Source: Trissonchulus latispiculum
Taxonomy: Eukaryota > Nematoda > Enoplea > Enoplida > Ironidae
Reading direction: 5' to 3'
Assembly (NCBI GenBank): GCA_030248195.1
Contig: JASAND010028820.1
Span: 1-64,000 of the forward strand
DNA: 64,000 bases
The stretch's first letter is position 1; each line of letters opens with the position of its first letter. Below the pieces are notes generated by a model that did not search any database, was not told where the DNA came from, and worked only from the letters and a program-made list of their open reading frames with translations. A program made the translations under genes and the position numbers. Positions 11,880 through 23,400 of this stretch are shown piece by piece.

Positions 11880-13430
11880 GCAGGACCAACTAGGGGCAAA
11901 CAAGGAGCAAGTAAAGAGCAGTCAAGGAGCATCTATGAGCTAGCAAGGAGCAGTCAAGGAGCATCTAGGAGCAAACGAGGAGCATTCAAGGAGCAGTCAA
12001 GGAGCAAGCGAGGAGCAGTCAAGGAGCATCTAGGAGCAAGCGAGGAGCATTCAAGGAGCAGTCAAGGAGCAAGCGAGGAGCATTCAAGGAGCAGTCAAGG
12101 AGCAAGTAAGGAGTAGGCTGAAACAAGTAAGGAGCAGGTAAGGAGTAACTCTGGACAGCGCCAGATGTTTGGCTGTTCACAGTTGTCTTCTGTTGGCGTC
12201 ACTGTTGCTTGTAGCTTGCTCTGAGATTACTCTCTATTATGGAGCAGGTAGCAACCTAGGAGTGCCGGAGCAGGCGAAAACGATACCCCAATCCTTGGAA
12301 GACTCAACCTCATAACCTCTAACCACAAATCTCCATTCCTCCAACCTCAAATCATGAATTCTGTTACCTCAAACCCCAAAACCTGAGACCAAAACACAGT
12401 CGCAAAACCCAGCACCTCAAACCGCACAACCGGAACACATCAAACTCTAACTCAGCCAGGAATCCTCAATGTGTAATCTTGGAGTCTGTCCAGAGCATTC
12501 TATGAGCAAGTCGGGAACAGGCTAAGAACAAGTTGGGAGAATGTTGAAGCATGCTAAGAGAAAGCAATAGCAGAATAGGAGCACGTTAAGAGCGAGGTAG
12601 GAGCATGCTAGGAGCTACCAAGAGTAGGAGCACGTGAGGAGCCGTCTAGAAGCAAGAGATGATCGTGGTAGGAGCAAGTAAGGATTAGGGTAGATGCAAG
12701 GAATAATTAACTCGGGCTCAGAGCCTAGCTTCGGTAATCTTCTGTTTGTCCTCGGTTTTTCGTTGTTGTTTGTTGGATTGGTTTTTGTTGGTTTCTACTG
12801 ATTACTGATTTTTGTTGTCCTGAAGCTTGAATCCTGAAGCACACGGGAGATTAAAAGCAATATAGGAGAATATAGGAGTAACTCAGAGCCGGTAAGAGCA
12901 ATCTTGGAGCCAGCAAGTGCTCTCGGAGTAGCTCCCAGCAAGCAAGAGTAATCCTGGAGCGAGTCAGGAGCACAGCCAGGCAGTCAAACTCTGATTCAAA
13001 CAAGTGAACCAACCACCAAACGACAACAAACATACAACACCACAGAACGAAACCAACGCTGAAAACCAGCGAAAACCGAGCTGGAAACAATTCAAGAGCA
13101 GATAAAAGCTGGATTGCAACTAACTTAGAGCATGCTAGGAGCATGTGGAAGCAAGCACGGAGCAAGGAGCAGTCAAGGAGTAGTCTAGGAGCAGGTAAGG
13201 AGCAGTCAAGTAGCATCTAGGAGCAAAAGGATCAGCCTAGGAGCAAGTAAGGAGCATACAGGAGCACGTAAGGAGCACATAAGGAGCAACCACGGAGCAA
13301 GTAAGGAGCAGTCAAACAACAAGTCAGGAGCATACTAGGAGCATGCAAGAGCAAGTCATGAGCAGATGCGGAGCACCTAAGGAGCAAGCCAAGAGCTACT
13401 CTGGCGTCTTCTGAGCCCGAGGGCAAGCAA
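11880..13430. repeat. GGAGCA-based degenerate tandem array, right arm
   Basis: Reverse complement of 7565-9120: units such as AAGGAGCAGTCAAGGAGCA. The frame at 11877-12116 (Ser/Lys/Glu/Ala-rich) and the minus-strand frames are translations of the array. Confidence 0.8.
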
Positions 13431-13639
13431 TGGGTCGGTGGTTTTGTCTTCGGTTGTTTGGTAGTTATTATTTGGCTTGGTTTCTGTTGGTTACTCTGGT
13501 TGGTTTGTTCTGAATTGTTGTTAGTTTAGTTGTTGGGTATGCTGGTTTATGTTGATCTCTTGTTGACTTCAATCCTGAAGCACACGTGAGATAAAAAGCA
13601 AACTGGGAGAATGTCGGAGTAACTCAGAGCAAGCAAAGA

Positions 13640-13965
13640 GCGCCCTATTACCTTTAAACCTCTTACCTCATAACCTCTAATCCTCTTACCTCAAATCCTC
13701 TTATCTCTAAACCTCTTACCTCATAACCTCTAATCCTATTACCTCAAATCCGCTTATCTCTAAACCACTAATCCTCTTATCTCTAAACCATTAATCTCAC
13801 AACCTCTTACCTCAGAGCTTCTTACCTCATAGCTTCTTACCTCAAAACCTCTTACATCAGAGGTACTTACCTCAAAACCTCTTACCTCAAAACCTCTAAG
13901 TTCAATCCCTCATACCTCGAATCTTCTAAGCTTAATCCCTCACAACCACAAGCTCAAACACCTCA
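13640..13965. repeat. CTCTTACCTCAAA array, right arm
   Basis: Inverted counterpart of 7020-7345. It lies about 200-500 bp upstream of the 179-residue ORF at 14182, mirroring the left arm. Confidence 0.8.
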
Positions 13966-14181
13966 AACCTCAAGAACCTTACAGTCTTCAAAGCGCAGGG
14001 CTCCTAAGATTCTCAGTTTCGAGAGAGCAGGTGTTTCACAGCAGGGATCAGTTTTAGAAAACGCAGGTGTTTTAAAATAGTGCTCCTAACGGTTAGGGTG
14101 AGCAGGTGTTTACATGCCCTAATTTTGCACAATCAACTTTCAGTTTAGTTTGTACACTTTTCGAAAGTAGTGTGTTTCGTT

Positions 14182-14721
14182 ATGGCTACTGTTGGTTTTG
14201 TCACTGTGACTTCGGATAATATTCCTGATATGGGCGAGATTATCATGGAAATTACATTGGCTATCCTTTTTCCCTGTGGAAATATTGCCCCAAGAACATT
14301 TCATCCACGAGCCCCGGTTCCTTTCAATTTCTTGACCCCTCAACAGCAAGCCCATTTCTATCTGGCGAAAGCAAATAATGGGCTCCCGTGGAAATTTCGC
14401 TCTTCCATGAAGGCGAAATGGGCGACTATGGACCAAATCTGCGCTATGATTCGACATTATTCAGTTGAAGCTGTATTTACAAATGGGAACCGTGAATCGA
14501 TACAGCAGGCCTTCTTACGGAACGACTTGAACATTGGCGTCTATGACGCCGGTGAGCATTTGGGATTTCCATCTTTTGCTGAAATGGGAGACGTGGAAGG
14601 TTTTCCGTGCTGCTCAGTCCACAAAGACATTACATCGAGATGCAAACCTTCTTGCTCCCTTCACCGAGCTGCACAGCTGGTAAAGAGATTTTCAAGCTCT
14701 GCTGCTAATTCTGCTCTTTGA
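14182..14721 (+). CDS. Element I arm protein, 179 residues (right-arm copy)
   Basis: An intact frame from the ATG at 14182 (GTTATGG context) to a TGA at 14719-14721; upstream codons to 14170 lack an ATG. It is the mirror of 6270-6809. Shared features include PCGNIA, FNFLTPQQQAHFYLAKANNG, PWKFRSSMK, GNRESIQQAFL, LGFPSF and the C-terminal CCSVH...C...CSLH cluster followed by RAAQLVKRF. About 19 substitutions separate the copies, many conservative, and there is no indel or stop. That contrasts with the decayed C2H2 gene of the same element. Function is not recognised. The Cys/His cluster could bind metal. Confidence 0.6.
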   Translation: MATVGFVTVTSDNIPDMGEIIMEITLAILFPCGNIAPRTFHPRAPVPFNFLTPQQQAHFYLAKANNGLPWKFRSSMKAKWATMDQICAMIRHYSVEAVFTNGNRESIQQAFLRNDLNIGVYDAGEHLGFPSFAEMGDVEGFPCCSVHKDITSRCKPSCSLHRAAQLVKRFSSSAANSAL

Positions 14722-15189
14722 CTCGTCGTCAGTGTGTTCTCGAAAAGTGTATTGTTGATTGGATAGCTGTGTTATACTGTTTGCGAAGTTGTTTATTGTA
14801 TAGTTGTGTTGTGAAGTTTATGTTTACTTCAATAATCAAACCTTCTGACTGTGTTTAAATTCTGTAGGGCTTAGAAAACAGGACCGATAAACTCAAAAGT
14901 CATCGTTTGAAATCATTGAGCAGGTGTTGCTCAGCAGGAGTCTGACTTAGATATTCTAACGGTCGTTTCCAGTCAAGACTGTTTAAAATTTGCTGTCATA
15001 ATGAGACGTTAGTTTTTGCGTAAAATTCAGTTTTGAGCCGACACAAATTAACGACCAGAACTTGGTCAAGTCGTATTCGCGCGTACAGATTGCCCTGATT
15101 GAAAGTGAAAGTACAGTGAAATTCACGTTTCGTGTTGCTTGGTTGTCAGCTTAAAAATTGGTTATGTACAATACTAAGATTAACTGATA

Positions 15190-15600
15190 GATGAAAACTA
15201 AGCCCATTTCTAGAGTCCGCATGCCCAAAAACCCGGTATACAATTTTTTTCCCGGTGAAAATCGACAACTTTTAATTTTAAGCTAGGGTTAGCCGTGGTT
15301 CCGGTCATGGGTAGCTGCAGGTTGGAGCTTAGGTAATAGCAAGAAAACTAAGCTCATATTTGAATTCTACGTGCCCAAAAACCCTATAGGTAAGCTTTCC
15401 CGTTAAAAATAGAGAATTTTTAAATTTAAGCAAGAGTCAGCTAGGGTTCCGGTCAAGGGTTAGCTACAGCATGGAGCTTAGGTTGTACAGAAAAACTAAG
15501 CTCATATTTGAATTCTACATGCCCAAAAACCCTATACACAAATGTTTCCCGCTTAAAATAGAGAATTTTTAATTTTAAACTAGGGTCAGCAATGGTTCCG
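15190..15600. repeat. Tandem 150-bp units, right arm
   Basis: Reverse-complement counterpart of 5391-5815, with GGTTCCGGTCA and GCCCAAAAACCCTATA recurring three times. Confidence 0.7.
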
Positions 15601-15800
15601 GGCTCCTCCTCCTCCACCAGGCCGCTTTGCGCCTTCGCCGCAGCGCCGCTCACACCACCACCACCCCCAGGCCGCTTTCGCCGCCTTCGCCGCTTCGCCG
15701 CTTTCGCCGCTCACACCACCACCACCCCCAGGCCGCTTTCGCCGCTTTCGCCGCTTCGCCGCTTTCGCCGCTTACACCACCACCCCCCCCCAGGCGCTAC
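15600..15800. repeat. CCGCTTTCGCCG tandem tract, right arm
   Basis: CGCTTTCGCCGC repeats separated by CACCACCACCCCCAGGC, the inverted counterpart of 5105-5395. The Pro/His/Arg-rich frames here are low complexity. Confidence 0.75.
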
Positions 15801-16118
15801 GCCTGGTGCTGGCCTATTACTTGCTGGTCCATAATCAGAGGCAACCCTGGAGGAAGGCTAGACTTTTGTACAGAGAGTTCTTCAAACCTTATAATCTGTT
15901 CTTAATAGAGCTCCTTCTCGGAGTCCTGGGAGGCCTTGCGTATATTCAGTCCGGGCGCAGAATTGCGCGTCACCCGTAAAATTCAAGTTTATAACTTTCA
16001 TCTGTTTATGTATCCCAGAGTCAAAAAAATAGAAAAAATTATATATCAGGCTCTTGAAACCGACCGCTCGCGACGACAGATCAAGTCAGACTGACCAATT
16101 TCACCCTTAAGTTAACCC

Positions 16119-16738
16119 GCTCCAGCTTTTACCGTCATATCTCACCAGTGTTTTCAACGTAAAGTAGATAGGGGTTCGGTGGAAGTTTTTGGGGAGGTTT
16201 TTTGCTGCTTCTTCGGTCGAAAAAATTATGCTCGTTAGTCCTGCTTGCTCTTCCAGAATCTTTTCAATGAGGTGAATTACGGTCGTCCAGGAACTGCTTC
16301 TTGCAACGTTGGATGTGAGCATACATAGTTTTTATTTGTCTGTTCAACTCCATTCTAACCGAGAAAACGTCTGAGTTCATTATAGGTCTCAACTTCAGCT
16401 GTAGTCCTCCGGTATTTCCATCAGTGGTGCACCTAATGTCCCCCCTTGCACTTATATTTTCTCGTCCCATTCTTCGTTCGTATTTCTCCCACCTCCAACA
16501 AGCTCATTCCAAAATCTCGCCGAACAAAGTTTCTCATTCCAACTAATTGGACTGTCTCTACTGTACTTCCAGAGTCACTACTTTTTGAAGACCCGTGCTT
16601 ACATCCCGACTCTGAGTCCTGGTAGTGTTGTTGGGCACTGTGAACGTTCTGCACAAGGCGCTGTAGGTTAAATGCTCTGGTGAACATCTGACCACATTGG
16701 CTACACTGGTATGATTTATTGTCATCACAACTTGACAT
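16119..16738 (-). pseudogene. Decayed C2H2 element protein, element III left arm
   Basis: The minus-strand frame starts MSSCDDNKSYQC like the intact copy at 17277. The first zinc-ligand histidine is replaced by leucine (QRLVQNVH instead of QRHVQNVH). The frame is lost after the acidic Ser-rich linker. Later family landmarks follow in other frames: an MRNFV segment replacing EFWNELV, YAHIQRCKKQFLDD (about 16320-16265), IEKILEEQAG and FSTEEAA (about 16265-16200). Several small insertions and deletions are needed to join them, so it is a pseudogene. Confidence 0.75.
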
Positions 16739-17276
16739 TTTTCTGATTGAGTTTCAATGTAAGCTTTATAGACTTGGGTGTCTCGTTGCGTTTGTTGCTC
16801 GCGCGATTGATTTTGCTTCCCGTTTTTATGTACTTTGTCGTATTGATTTTCGGTGAAAGAGTCACTCGAGTAAATACCGAGTATGCACTGAGTAAACACC
16901 GAGTATTGTCGAGCCGTCTGAGTAATCTAGGAGTAATGATGGAAAATTTCAAAATTACCGCTTTTATTGGTTCACTGCACTCGAAGTCGTCGCGTCGGAT
17001 TGCCACGTCATTCTAGACATGACTAACTTCGAGTGCAGTGAACCAATAAAAGCGGTAATTTTGAAATTTTCCGTCATTACTCCTAGATTACTCAGACGGC
17101 TCGGCATTTACTCGGTGTTTACTCAGTGCATACTCGGTATTTACTCCGAGTGACTCTTACCGAAAATCAATACGACAAAGTACATAAAAACAGGAAGCAA
17201 AATCAATGCGCGAGCAACAAACGCAACGAGACACCCAAGTCTATAAAGCTTACATTGAAACTCAATCAGAACAAAA
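16739..17276. promoter_or_regulatory. Bidirectional spacer between the element III C2H2 genes
   Basis: The 540-bp spacer is itself a palindrome centred near 17010. Each half has GAGTAA(A/T)TACCGAGTATGCACTGAG repeats at 16865-16930 (inverted at 17085-17155). Both genes start at its edges in divergent orientation, so it must hold their promoters. No TATA box is obvious. The regularly spaced GAGTA words are candidate protein-binding sites by inference only. Confidence 0.4.
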
Positions 17277-17831
17277 ATGTCAAGTTGTGATGACAATAAA
17301 TCATACCAGTGTGGCCAATGTGGTCAGATGTTCACCAGAGCATTTAACCTACAGCGCCATGTGCAGAACGTTCACAGTGCCCAACAACACTACGAGGACT
17401 CAGAGTCGGATGTAAGCACGGAATCTTCAAGAAGTAGTGACTCTGGCAGTACAGTAAGACCGATTGGTGAGTTTTGGAATGAGCTTGTTCGGCAGGCTGA
17501 GGAGAAATACGAACGAAGAATGGGACGATTAACCCAGGAGTACCTCACTGATGGAAATACCGAGGCTACAGCTGAAGTTGAGGCCTATAATGAACTCAGA
17601 CCCTTAATTAGGGTGGAGTTGAACAGACTAATCTATGCTCACATCCAACGTTGCAAACAGTTCCTGGACGACCCACTCATTGAAAAGGTTCTGGAGGAGC
17701 AAGCAGACTACGAGCATAATTTTTCGACCGAAGAAGCAGCCCTAAAGCGAGCAATTGAAAAGAACACTGACCTGGCGACGGTGGTACTACCAGAAAAGAC
17801 ACAAGGCGTAGACGAGGAAGGGCTCGATTAA
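17277..17831 (+). CDS. Single-finger C2H2 element protein, 184 residues
   Basis: ATG in AAAAATGTC context, stop TAA at 17829. Residues 10-36 contain one classical C2H2 finger (C-x2-C-x12-H-x4-H, YQCGQCGQMF through QRHVQNVH), likely binding DNA. A Ser/Asp/Glu-rich linker follows (about 40-60), then IGEFWNELV. The rest is a charged, mainly helical region with EYLTDG, VEAYNELRPLIRVELNRL, FLDDP, EEQADYE and ALKRAIEKN. The same order of landmarks occurs in the element II proteins at 39656-40264 and 40526-41134, and in the relic at 9960-10510. There is no transposase, integrase or polymerase motif. A role as an element regulator or end-binding factor is inference. The mirror copy is decayed. Confidence 0.75.
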   Translation: MSSCDDNKSYQCGQCGQMFTRAFNLQRHVQNVHSAQQHYEDSESDVSTESSRSSDSGSTVRPIGEFWNELVRQAEEKYERRMGRLTQEYLTDGNTEATAEVEAYNELRPLIRVELNRLIYAHIQRCKQFLDDPLIEKVLEEQADYEHNFSTEEAALKRAIEKNTDLATVVLPEKTQGVDEEGLD

Positions 17832-17849
17832 GAACAAATAAGGTTAAAA

Positions 17850-18060
17850 CACATAAATGGAGCAACAACGGAGCAGGTTCGGAGCAGGCTCGGAGTAAGC
17901 TCGGTGTAGTCTGTGTTAACTCGGAGCTAATTTGGAGTGGCTCAAATACGAAACGTAGGATTAATAACGTTCGGAAAGCAACAAGATCTGATTGTGGATG
18001 GACGATTAAAGCTATATACAGGAGCTCGATGTATGCACGGAGTATTGCAGGAGTGACTCG
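17850..18060. repeat. GGAGCA/CGGAG repeats downstream of C2H2 gene
   Basis: Words such as GGAGCAGG, CGGAGTAAG and GGAGTGAC recur directly 3' of the gene, echoing the large arrays in element I. Confidence 0.5.
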
Positions 18061-18499
18061 ATCACGCAAAAGGTATAGCTGTAAAGGGTGATCGGGAAAT
18101 TGACTGGGTGATATGACTCGTAGTATCTCAGGGAATTACTATGTCTGGGTGTTTGTATGGGCGTACGGGATGTATGAAAACACTGGTAGCATGACTGGAC
18201 GTATGACTGACAGTAAAAGGGGAGTACTGGTCGTGTGCTAGAGGTACTGGAGGCAGGGTTTAAAAACTATAAAAAGGGTGAAATATCTGATGGCGTCAGT
18301 CTGACTTGATCTGTCGTCGCGAGCGGTCGGTTTCAAAAGAGCTCTGAAGTATATAATTTTCGTATAAATTCTGGAAGATACATAAACCCAAGATGGAAAG
18401 TTTTGTCTGTGAAATCTGTGGAAAATGTTTATCGGGAGAGATAATCTTAGCAGACATGACATGCAAAAGTATAGCAGGTGACAGTTGGCAACCACAGGA

Positions 18500-19470
18500 C
18501 TGTTTGGTTGCCTCCCATGTTAAATATATGATTATATTAGAGCCTCCCAGTGAACCTCCAGGAGATAGCCTTTTTAAAATGAGATTATGCTAAGATTTTG
18601 AAGAACTCTCTGTACAAAATATATGATTATATTAGAACCTTCCTCCAGGAGATTGCCTCTGATTATATTAGAGCCTCCCACCAGGAGATTGCCTCAATGA
18701 TTATATTAGAGCCTCCCAAAATTATTTGAGAGAAATTCAAAAGCTTGTACGTACAAAATATATGATTATTTAACAGCCTCCAGCTAATTCCATATTAGAA
18801 AATTGAGAAAAAGCAAGAGAAAAAGAAAGAAAAAGGATGCATGCATATGATTATTTGAGAGCCTCCCAAAAAATGATTCAGCTAAAATTGAACTTTGAAA
18901 AATGTCTGTATGTACAAAATATATGATTATTTAAGAGCCTCCCAAAAATCATTGAGGTTCCAGGTGAGACCATTTTAAGACCCTCTGTAATTATATGATT
19001 AAATTGGAGCCTCCCAGTGAGTTCCTATTACAGAAAATATTAGTGAGGGACGTAATAAATATATGATCAAATTGTAGCCTCCCGAAAATAAAGCCTCTGA
19101 CCTCTGACAAAAAAATTGGTGTGAAAAAAGCTTGGGAAAAGTTTGGAAAAGTTTTGAGAAAGTTGGGAAAATTTTTGAGAATGTTTGAAAAGTTTGGTAG
19201 AAGACAGTTGACAACCATAGGACAGTTTGCAAAAAGTTTGGTTGCCTCCCAGGATATGATAGAGAAAAAGTTTGAAAAAAGTTTTGAAAAAGTTTGGCAG
19301 CCTCAGAAAAGTTTGGCACCCTCACTGTAGTGTCAGAAGTTAGCGTTATAACAGGAGGCTATCACTTTCTATTCATTTCATATGATTAGCTAAAGTCTCC
19401 CACTGACCGTTACCATGGCAACCACCTTCTCCAAAAGAGCCTCCAAAAGCCCTCCCAAAATAGGCTCAAA
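18500..19470. repeat. GAGCCTCCC/TATATGATTA and GAAAAGTTTG repeats, right outer arm
   Basis: Counterpart of 2930-3607. Units of AAATATATGATTATATTAGAGCCTCCC are expanded at 18510-18790, followed by the GGAAAAGTTTTGAG block at 19120-19320. The Lys/Phe-rich frame at 19121-19330 and its mirror are repeat translations. Confidence 0.7.
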
Positions 19471-19677
19471 AGTGCCCCCAATTGTGCTCACATATACTAC
19501 TTAGGATTTTAAGGCTAGTTAGCATTTCAAGGTCATTTAGGCGATCACTTAAAGGCTAAGTCAAAATAAGTGAGTAAAGCTCTTATGACTACTAGTGTGT
19601 AAAAGCGCATAGCCAGAAGCGCAGTAGAAGCCAGAAGTATTAGCTAAGTGGTCTGGAACCCGGGTTTATATACTACT

Positions 19678-20395
19678 GAAGTTTATTACTTGAAATTTAG
19701 ACAGTAATCCATCGTTGTACTGACAGAATTTTACATGTTCCATGGTTTGTCGCACCCTTGATGAAGCAATATTCCACGTGAACAGATTAACCACTGCCTT
19801 TGAATATATCTTTAAGGGCAATCTTCTATAGGGACAGCTTACCCACGTCAGGATATGAAACATAGCTATCAGTCACTATTGATCTGGGGAATATTTTCCC
19901 AGCGTCAATCGCTTGCGACAGCCTTGTATAGGGAATTAGGCCTCATGATGGGCTTTAGCCGAGGCTCTCTTACTACCAGCAGATGGTATGTAGACACGGC
20001 GCAGTATTTCCCCCGGTGTAAAATTTCCCCCCGGGAAATTCACACCGTGGGGGGGACCACACCGGTGCAATTTTTCCGGGGGATTTTCAAAGGGGAACTC
20101 ACACCATGACAAAGGCACCGGCAAAGTATCATCTCCATGCGATTCCACTCCCGGAACCATTTGACCGGATCGCATTACCATCACCGATATGCGAAGGCCG
20201 TTACTTCTAAGCGGAAGTCAGTTTCGAGTTTTGGGCTACAATTGCGCAGCATTATCTAAATGCTAATACGTTTGAGACTAAAGATAATACACCATACAAT
20301 GTACCAAAATCCATATCTTAAATATTTGCTGAATTTAAAGGTGCTCAAATAAAGGCAAATTCAAGAAAATAGGTTCATTATAACGTTTCTCTCGA
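19678..20395. other. Upstream region of gene A
   Basis: This is unique sequence between the right end of element I and the gene A promoter. It includes a G/C-rich patch at 20005-20105 with CCCCCGG and CACACCG(G/T) words in both orientations. From about 20300 it is alignable with the gene B upstream region at 44340 onward (CAAATAAAG, AAGAAAATA). Confidence 0.5.
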
Positions 20396-20401
20396 CTATA
20401 C

Positions 20402-20411
20402 TATATAAAAG
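20402..20411 (+). promoter_or_regulatory. TATA box of gene A
   Basis: TATATAAAAG lies 75 bp before the ATG. Gene B has the identical 10-mer at 44441-44450, 72 bp before its ATG. The leaders after it are also alike (GTCAAGTCTT, GAGCTCTGCACTTG-like words), so the two promoters are duplicates. Confidence 0.8.
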
Positions 20412-20476
20412 CTTTGAATCAACAGACTAGTGTTCAGTTGTCAAGTCTTAAGCTCTGCACTTGTAATCGCAGGATT

Positions 20477-23400
20477 ATGAAATTGTTTATCCTGTTAGCT
20501 ATTTTTGGCGCTACGTATGGCGCTAGCAGAGGCAGACTCCCGTTACATGGTAAGATGGTTATCGGAAATCTCTTTTTGTCCTTAAAAGTAGATGTCGCAA
20601 TAGGCTAAACCAAGAACTTGTAGTTAGCCGACAAATTTCCCGGATGTGTGCCGAATTGTCGTTGTGTATAAAATTATACTTTGTTAAACCACTGTTATAT
20701 ACTTTACATATGTTGTAGCGGTTGTGATTACTACTGTTGCGTTTCTGTTAATAAACAAGTGTTGACTCATTATAAACTATTATTGGCTGCGCAGCAGGTT
20801 TACAATTTGTTAAAAATGTGCGCACAGCGGAAACTCAACCTATAAGTGGTAACCCTTCCATGCGATGGCAGGAGAGGTAGGTATGTACATATGGCGGGGA
20901 AGGTATGTACACGAGGGCATCAGGTGTGTACATTGTCCAAAAATGTATGTACAGTTCGTATCATACGTGGTAGGAAAGTACGTAAGTATGTACACATCGT
21001 CCGAGAGGAGAGGGAGAGGCACACCCCCCCCCCCAGTTTTTCACATTAAAAAGTCGCAATTCAGCGAAACCCATGTATGTATATGTGTATATGTGTGTAC
21101 AGTGTGAGCGATGTCACGAACGATGTCATGGCGGGACCCATGTATGTATATGTGTATATGTGTGTACAGTGTGAGCGATGTCACGAACGATGTCATGGCG
21201 GGACACATGTATGTATATGTGTATATGTGTGTACAGTGTGAGCGATGTCATGGCGGGACCCATGTATGTATATGTGTCTATGTGTGTACAGTGTGAGCGA
21301 TGTCACGAACGATGTCATGGCGGGACCCATGTATGTACATGTGTCTATGTGTGTACAGTGTGAACGATGTCACGAACGATGTCATGGCGGGACACATGTA
21401 TGTATATGTGTCTATGTGTGTACAGTGTGAGCGATGTCACGAACGATGTCATGGCGGGACACATGTACGTATATGTGTCTATGTGTGTACAGTGTGAACG
21501 ATGTCAAGAACGATGTCATTGCGGGACACATGTATGTATATGTGTAGTGTGCAGTGTGAGCGATGTCACGAACGATGTCATGGCGGGACACATGTATGTA
21601 TATGTGTCTATGTGGGTACAGTGTGAACGATGTCACGAACGATGTCATGGCGGGACACATGTATGTATATGTGTATATGTGTGTACAGTGTGAGCGATGT
21701 CACGAACGATGTCATGGCGGGACCCATGTATGTATATGTGTATATGTGTGTACAGTGTGAACGATGTCATAGCGGGACCCATGTATGTATATGTGTATAT
21801 GTGTGTACAGTGTGAACGATGTCACGAACGATGACATGGGGGACCCATGTATGTATATGTGTATATGTGTGTACAGTGTGAACGATGTCACGAACGATGT
21901 CATGAGGGGACCCATGTATGTATATGTGTGTACAGTGTGAGCGATGTCACGAACGATGTCATGGCGGGACCCATGTATGTATATGTGCATGTGTACAGTT
22001 TGAGCGATGTCACGAACGATGTCATGGAGAACCCCGCATGGATTATCTACCATAAGTTACCCTTTTGGCCACCTTTTGAACAAACTATTTCTTGTTATTG
22101 CACATTCTGACTTAGTTTGCGTTGAATGCATACATGTAAATGAGTTTTAAAGTATTGCCCGTGTAACTAGACTTCACTTTATTAGTGGCTGGGGGAGCGT
22201 TCTGTAGTAACGTTCTGTAATGTAACGTTCTGTAATGTAATGTAACGTTCTGTTGTAATCTGTCGTTCTGTCTTTACAACAATAATTTGTTTCCGTGTCT
22301 TGTTTATCTGGTTTCCGAAGAGTTAATCTGAACCTTTTCAATTTGTCCGACAGAGTCTGGATAATTGTTACTACTATCAAGAGTACATAATTGTTAGAGT
22401 ATGCCACTAGGCAAGCTCTATGTTATCAGAGCAAAAACTATGCTCTGCTCGCTAACGGCCCACCCCCCCCCCCGCAAATTAGACCCTAGTGATCCTCTCG
22501 CAAATCGGTAACTAGTCGAAACTGGGGTACGCTCACTCGCTCTATGTTTATGTGCTTAAGCTCGAAAACACAAGCAGTGTGTGCGCGAATTTTGTGCCTG
22601 CTTCGGGCTTTAGAACATAAACATAGCGCTCAAAATTCTTTGAAGTGATGGGTCTGATTTGCCGGGGGGGGGGGGGGGTGGGCCGTTAGCGAGCAGAGCA
22701 TAGTTTTTGCTCTGATAACATAGAGTGTGCCTAGTGGCACACTCTTATATTGTGTACTCTTGCTACTATTTCACTCTAAGGGCCTTTTCGCGCAGCGAGT
22801 TAAACGAGTTAAAATAGTTAAAATTCACTCGATACTTTTCGCGCACAGAGTTAAAAGAGTAAAGCAGTTCATTTTAGCTCGTCTGCAGGGTTAAACGAGT
22901 TAAGTAATTTTAACTCTACTCTTTTAACTCGCGCGCGAAAAGGCCCAAAGAGGAATCAAAAAGAATGCAAAGTGACCCTCCATTCGACCGGCATTCCTTC
23001 AAAATGTAGGAGTAAAAGGTGTTCTGCAAGATTCACTGATGGAAAATCCAAGTTCAAAATTTGCCAGCTATTCATCTTAAGATTTTTAGCTGTTGTAGCT
23101 TGTTGCTTTTGTTGTTGCTGTTTTCAGTTTTCTGATGCTTTATTGTTTCAGATCAAGGGTCAGCAAACAGAGAAAATAGCAAATACGGTAAAAGAACAGC
23201 TAACGTAAATAAATAGCATAAAGACAAACAGTAACATAAGCGTTTGCGCATTAATAAACTATGTACTGTACTTTAAACTTTTCTCAAATAGTTTGACTAA
23301 AGTTTTACTCTTTTGGAAAAAACCGGTAAGCATGCTTAATGGCTAAATAGAATGACGGGTACAGCGCCATGGGTTGTTGACAAAACGGGCCCAAACTGAG

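Larger units (their letters stand above)
15830..18665. mobile_element. Element III: palindromic element with C2H2 genes, inside element I right arm
   Basis: Sequence from about 16005 to 17008 recurs inverted from about 17020 to 18390. Examples are GACCGCTCGCGACGACAGATC at 16061 with its complement at 18310, and ACCAATAAAAGCGGTAATTT with its complement near the centre. Weaker homology extends outward to TTTTGTACAGAGAGTTCTTC (15873) against its complement at 18600, and to AATCAGAGGCAA near 15833 against 18660. Each arm carries one C2H2 gene, transcribed outward. The left copy is decayed and the right copy is open. Outer boundaries merge with the GAGCCTCCC repeats of element I, so no target duplication could be defined. 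Confidence 0.7.

Noticed and set aside
21060..22045. Possible CRISPR-like array
   Set aside because: The units are tandem with no unique spacers, and the context is an animal intron.
21060..22053. Series of Met/Cys/Tyr/Val open frames
   Set aside because: They recur every 67 bp with the satellite unit and shift frame with each unit (67 is not a multiple of 3).
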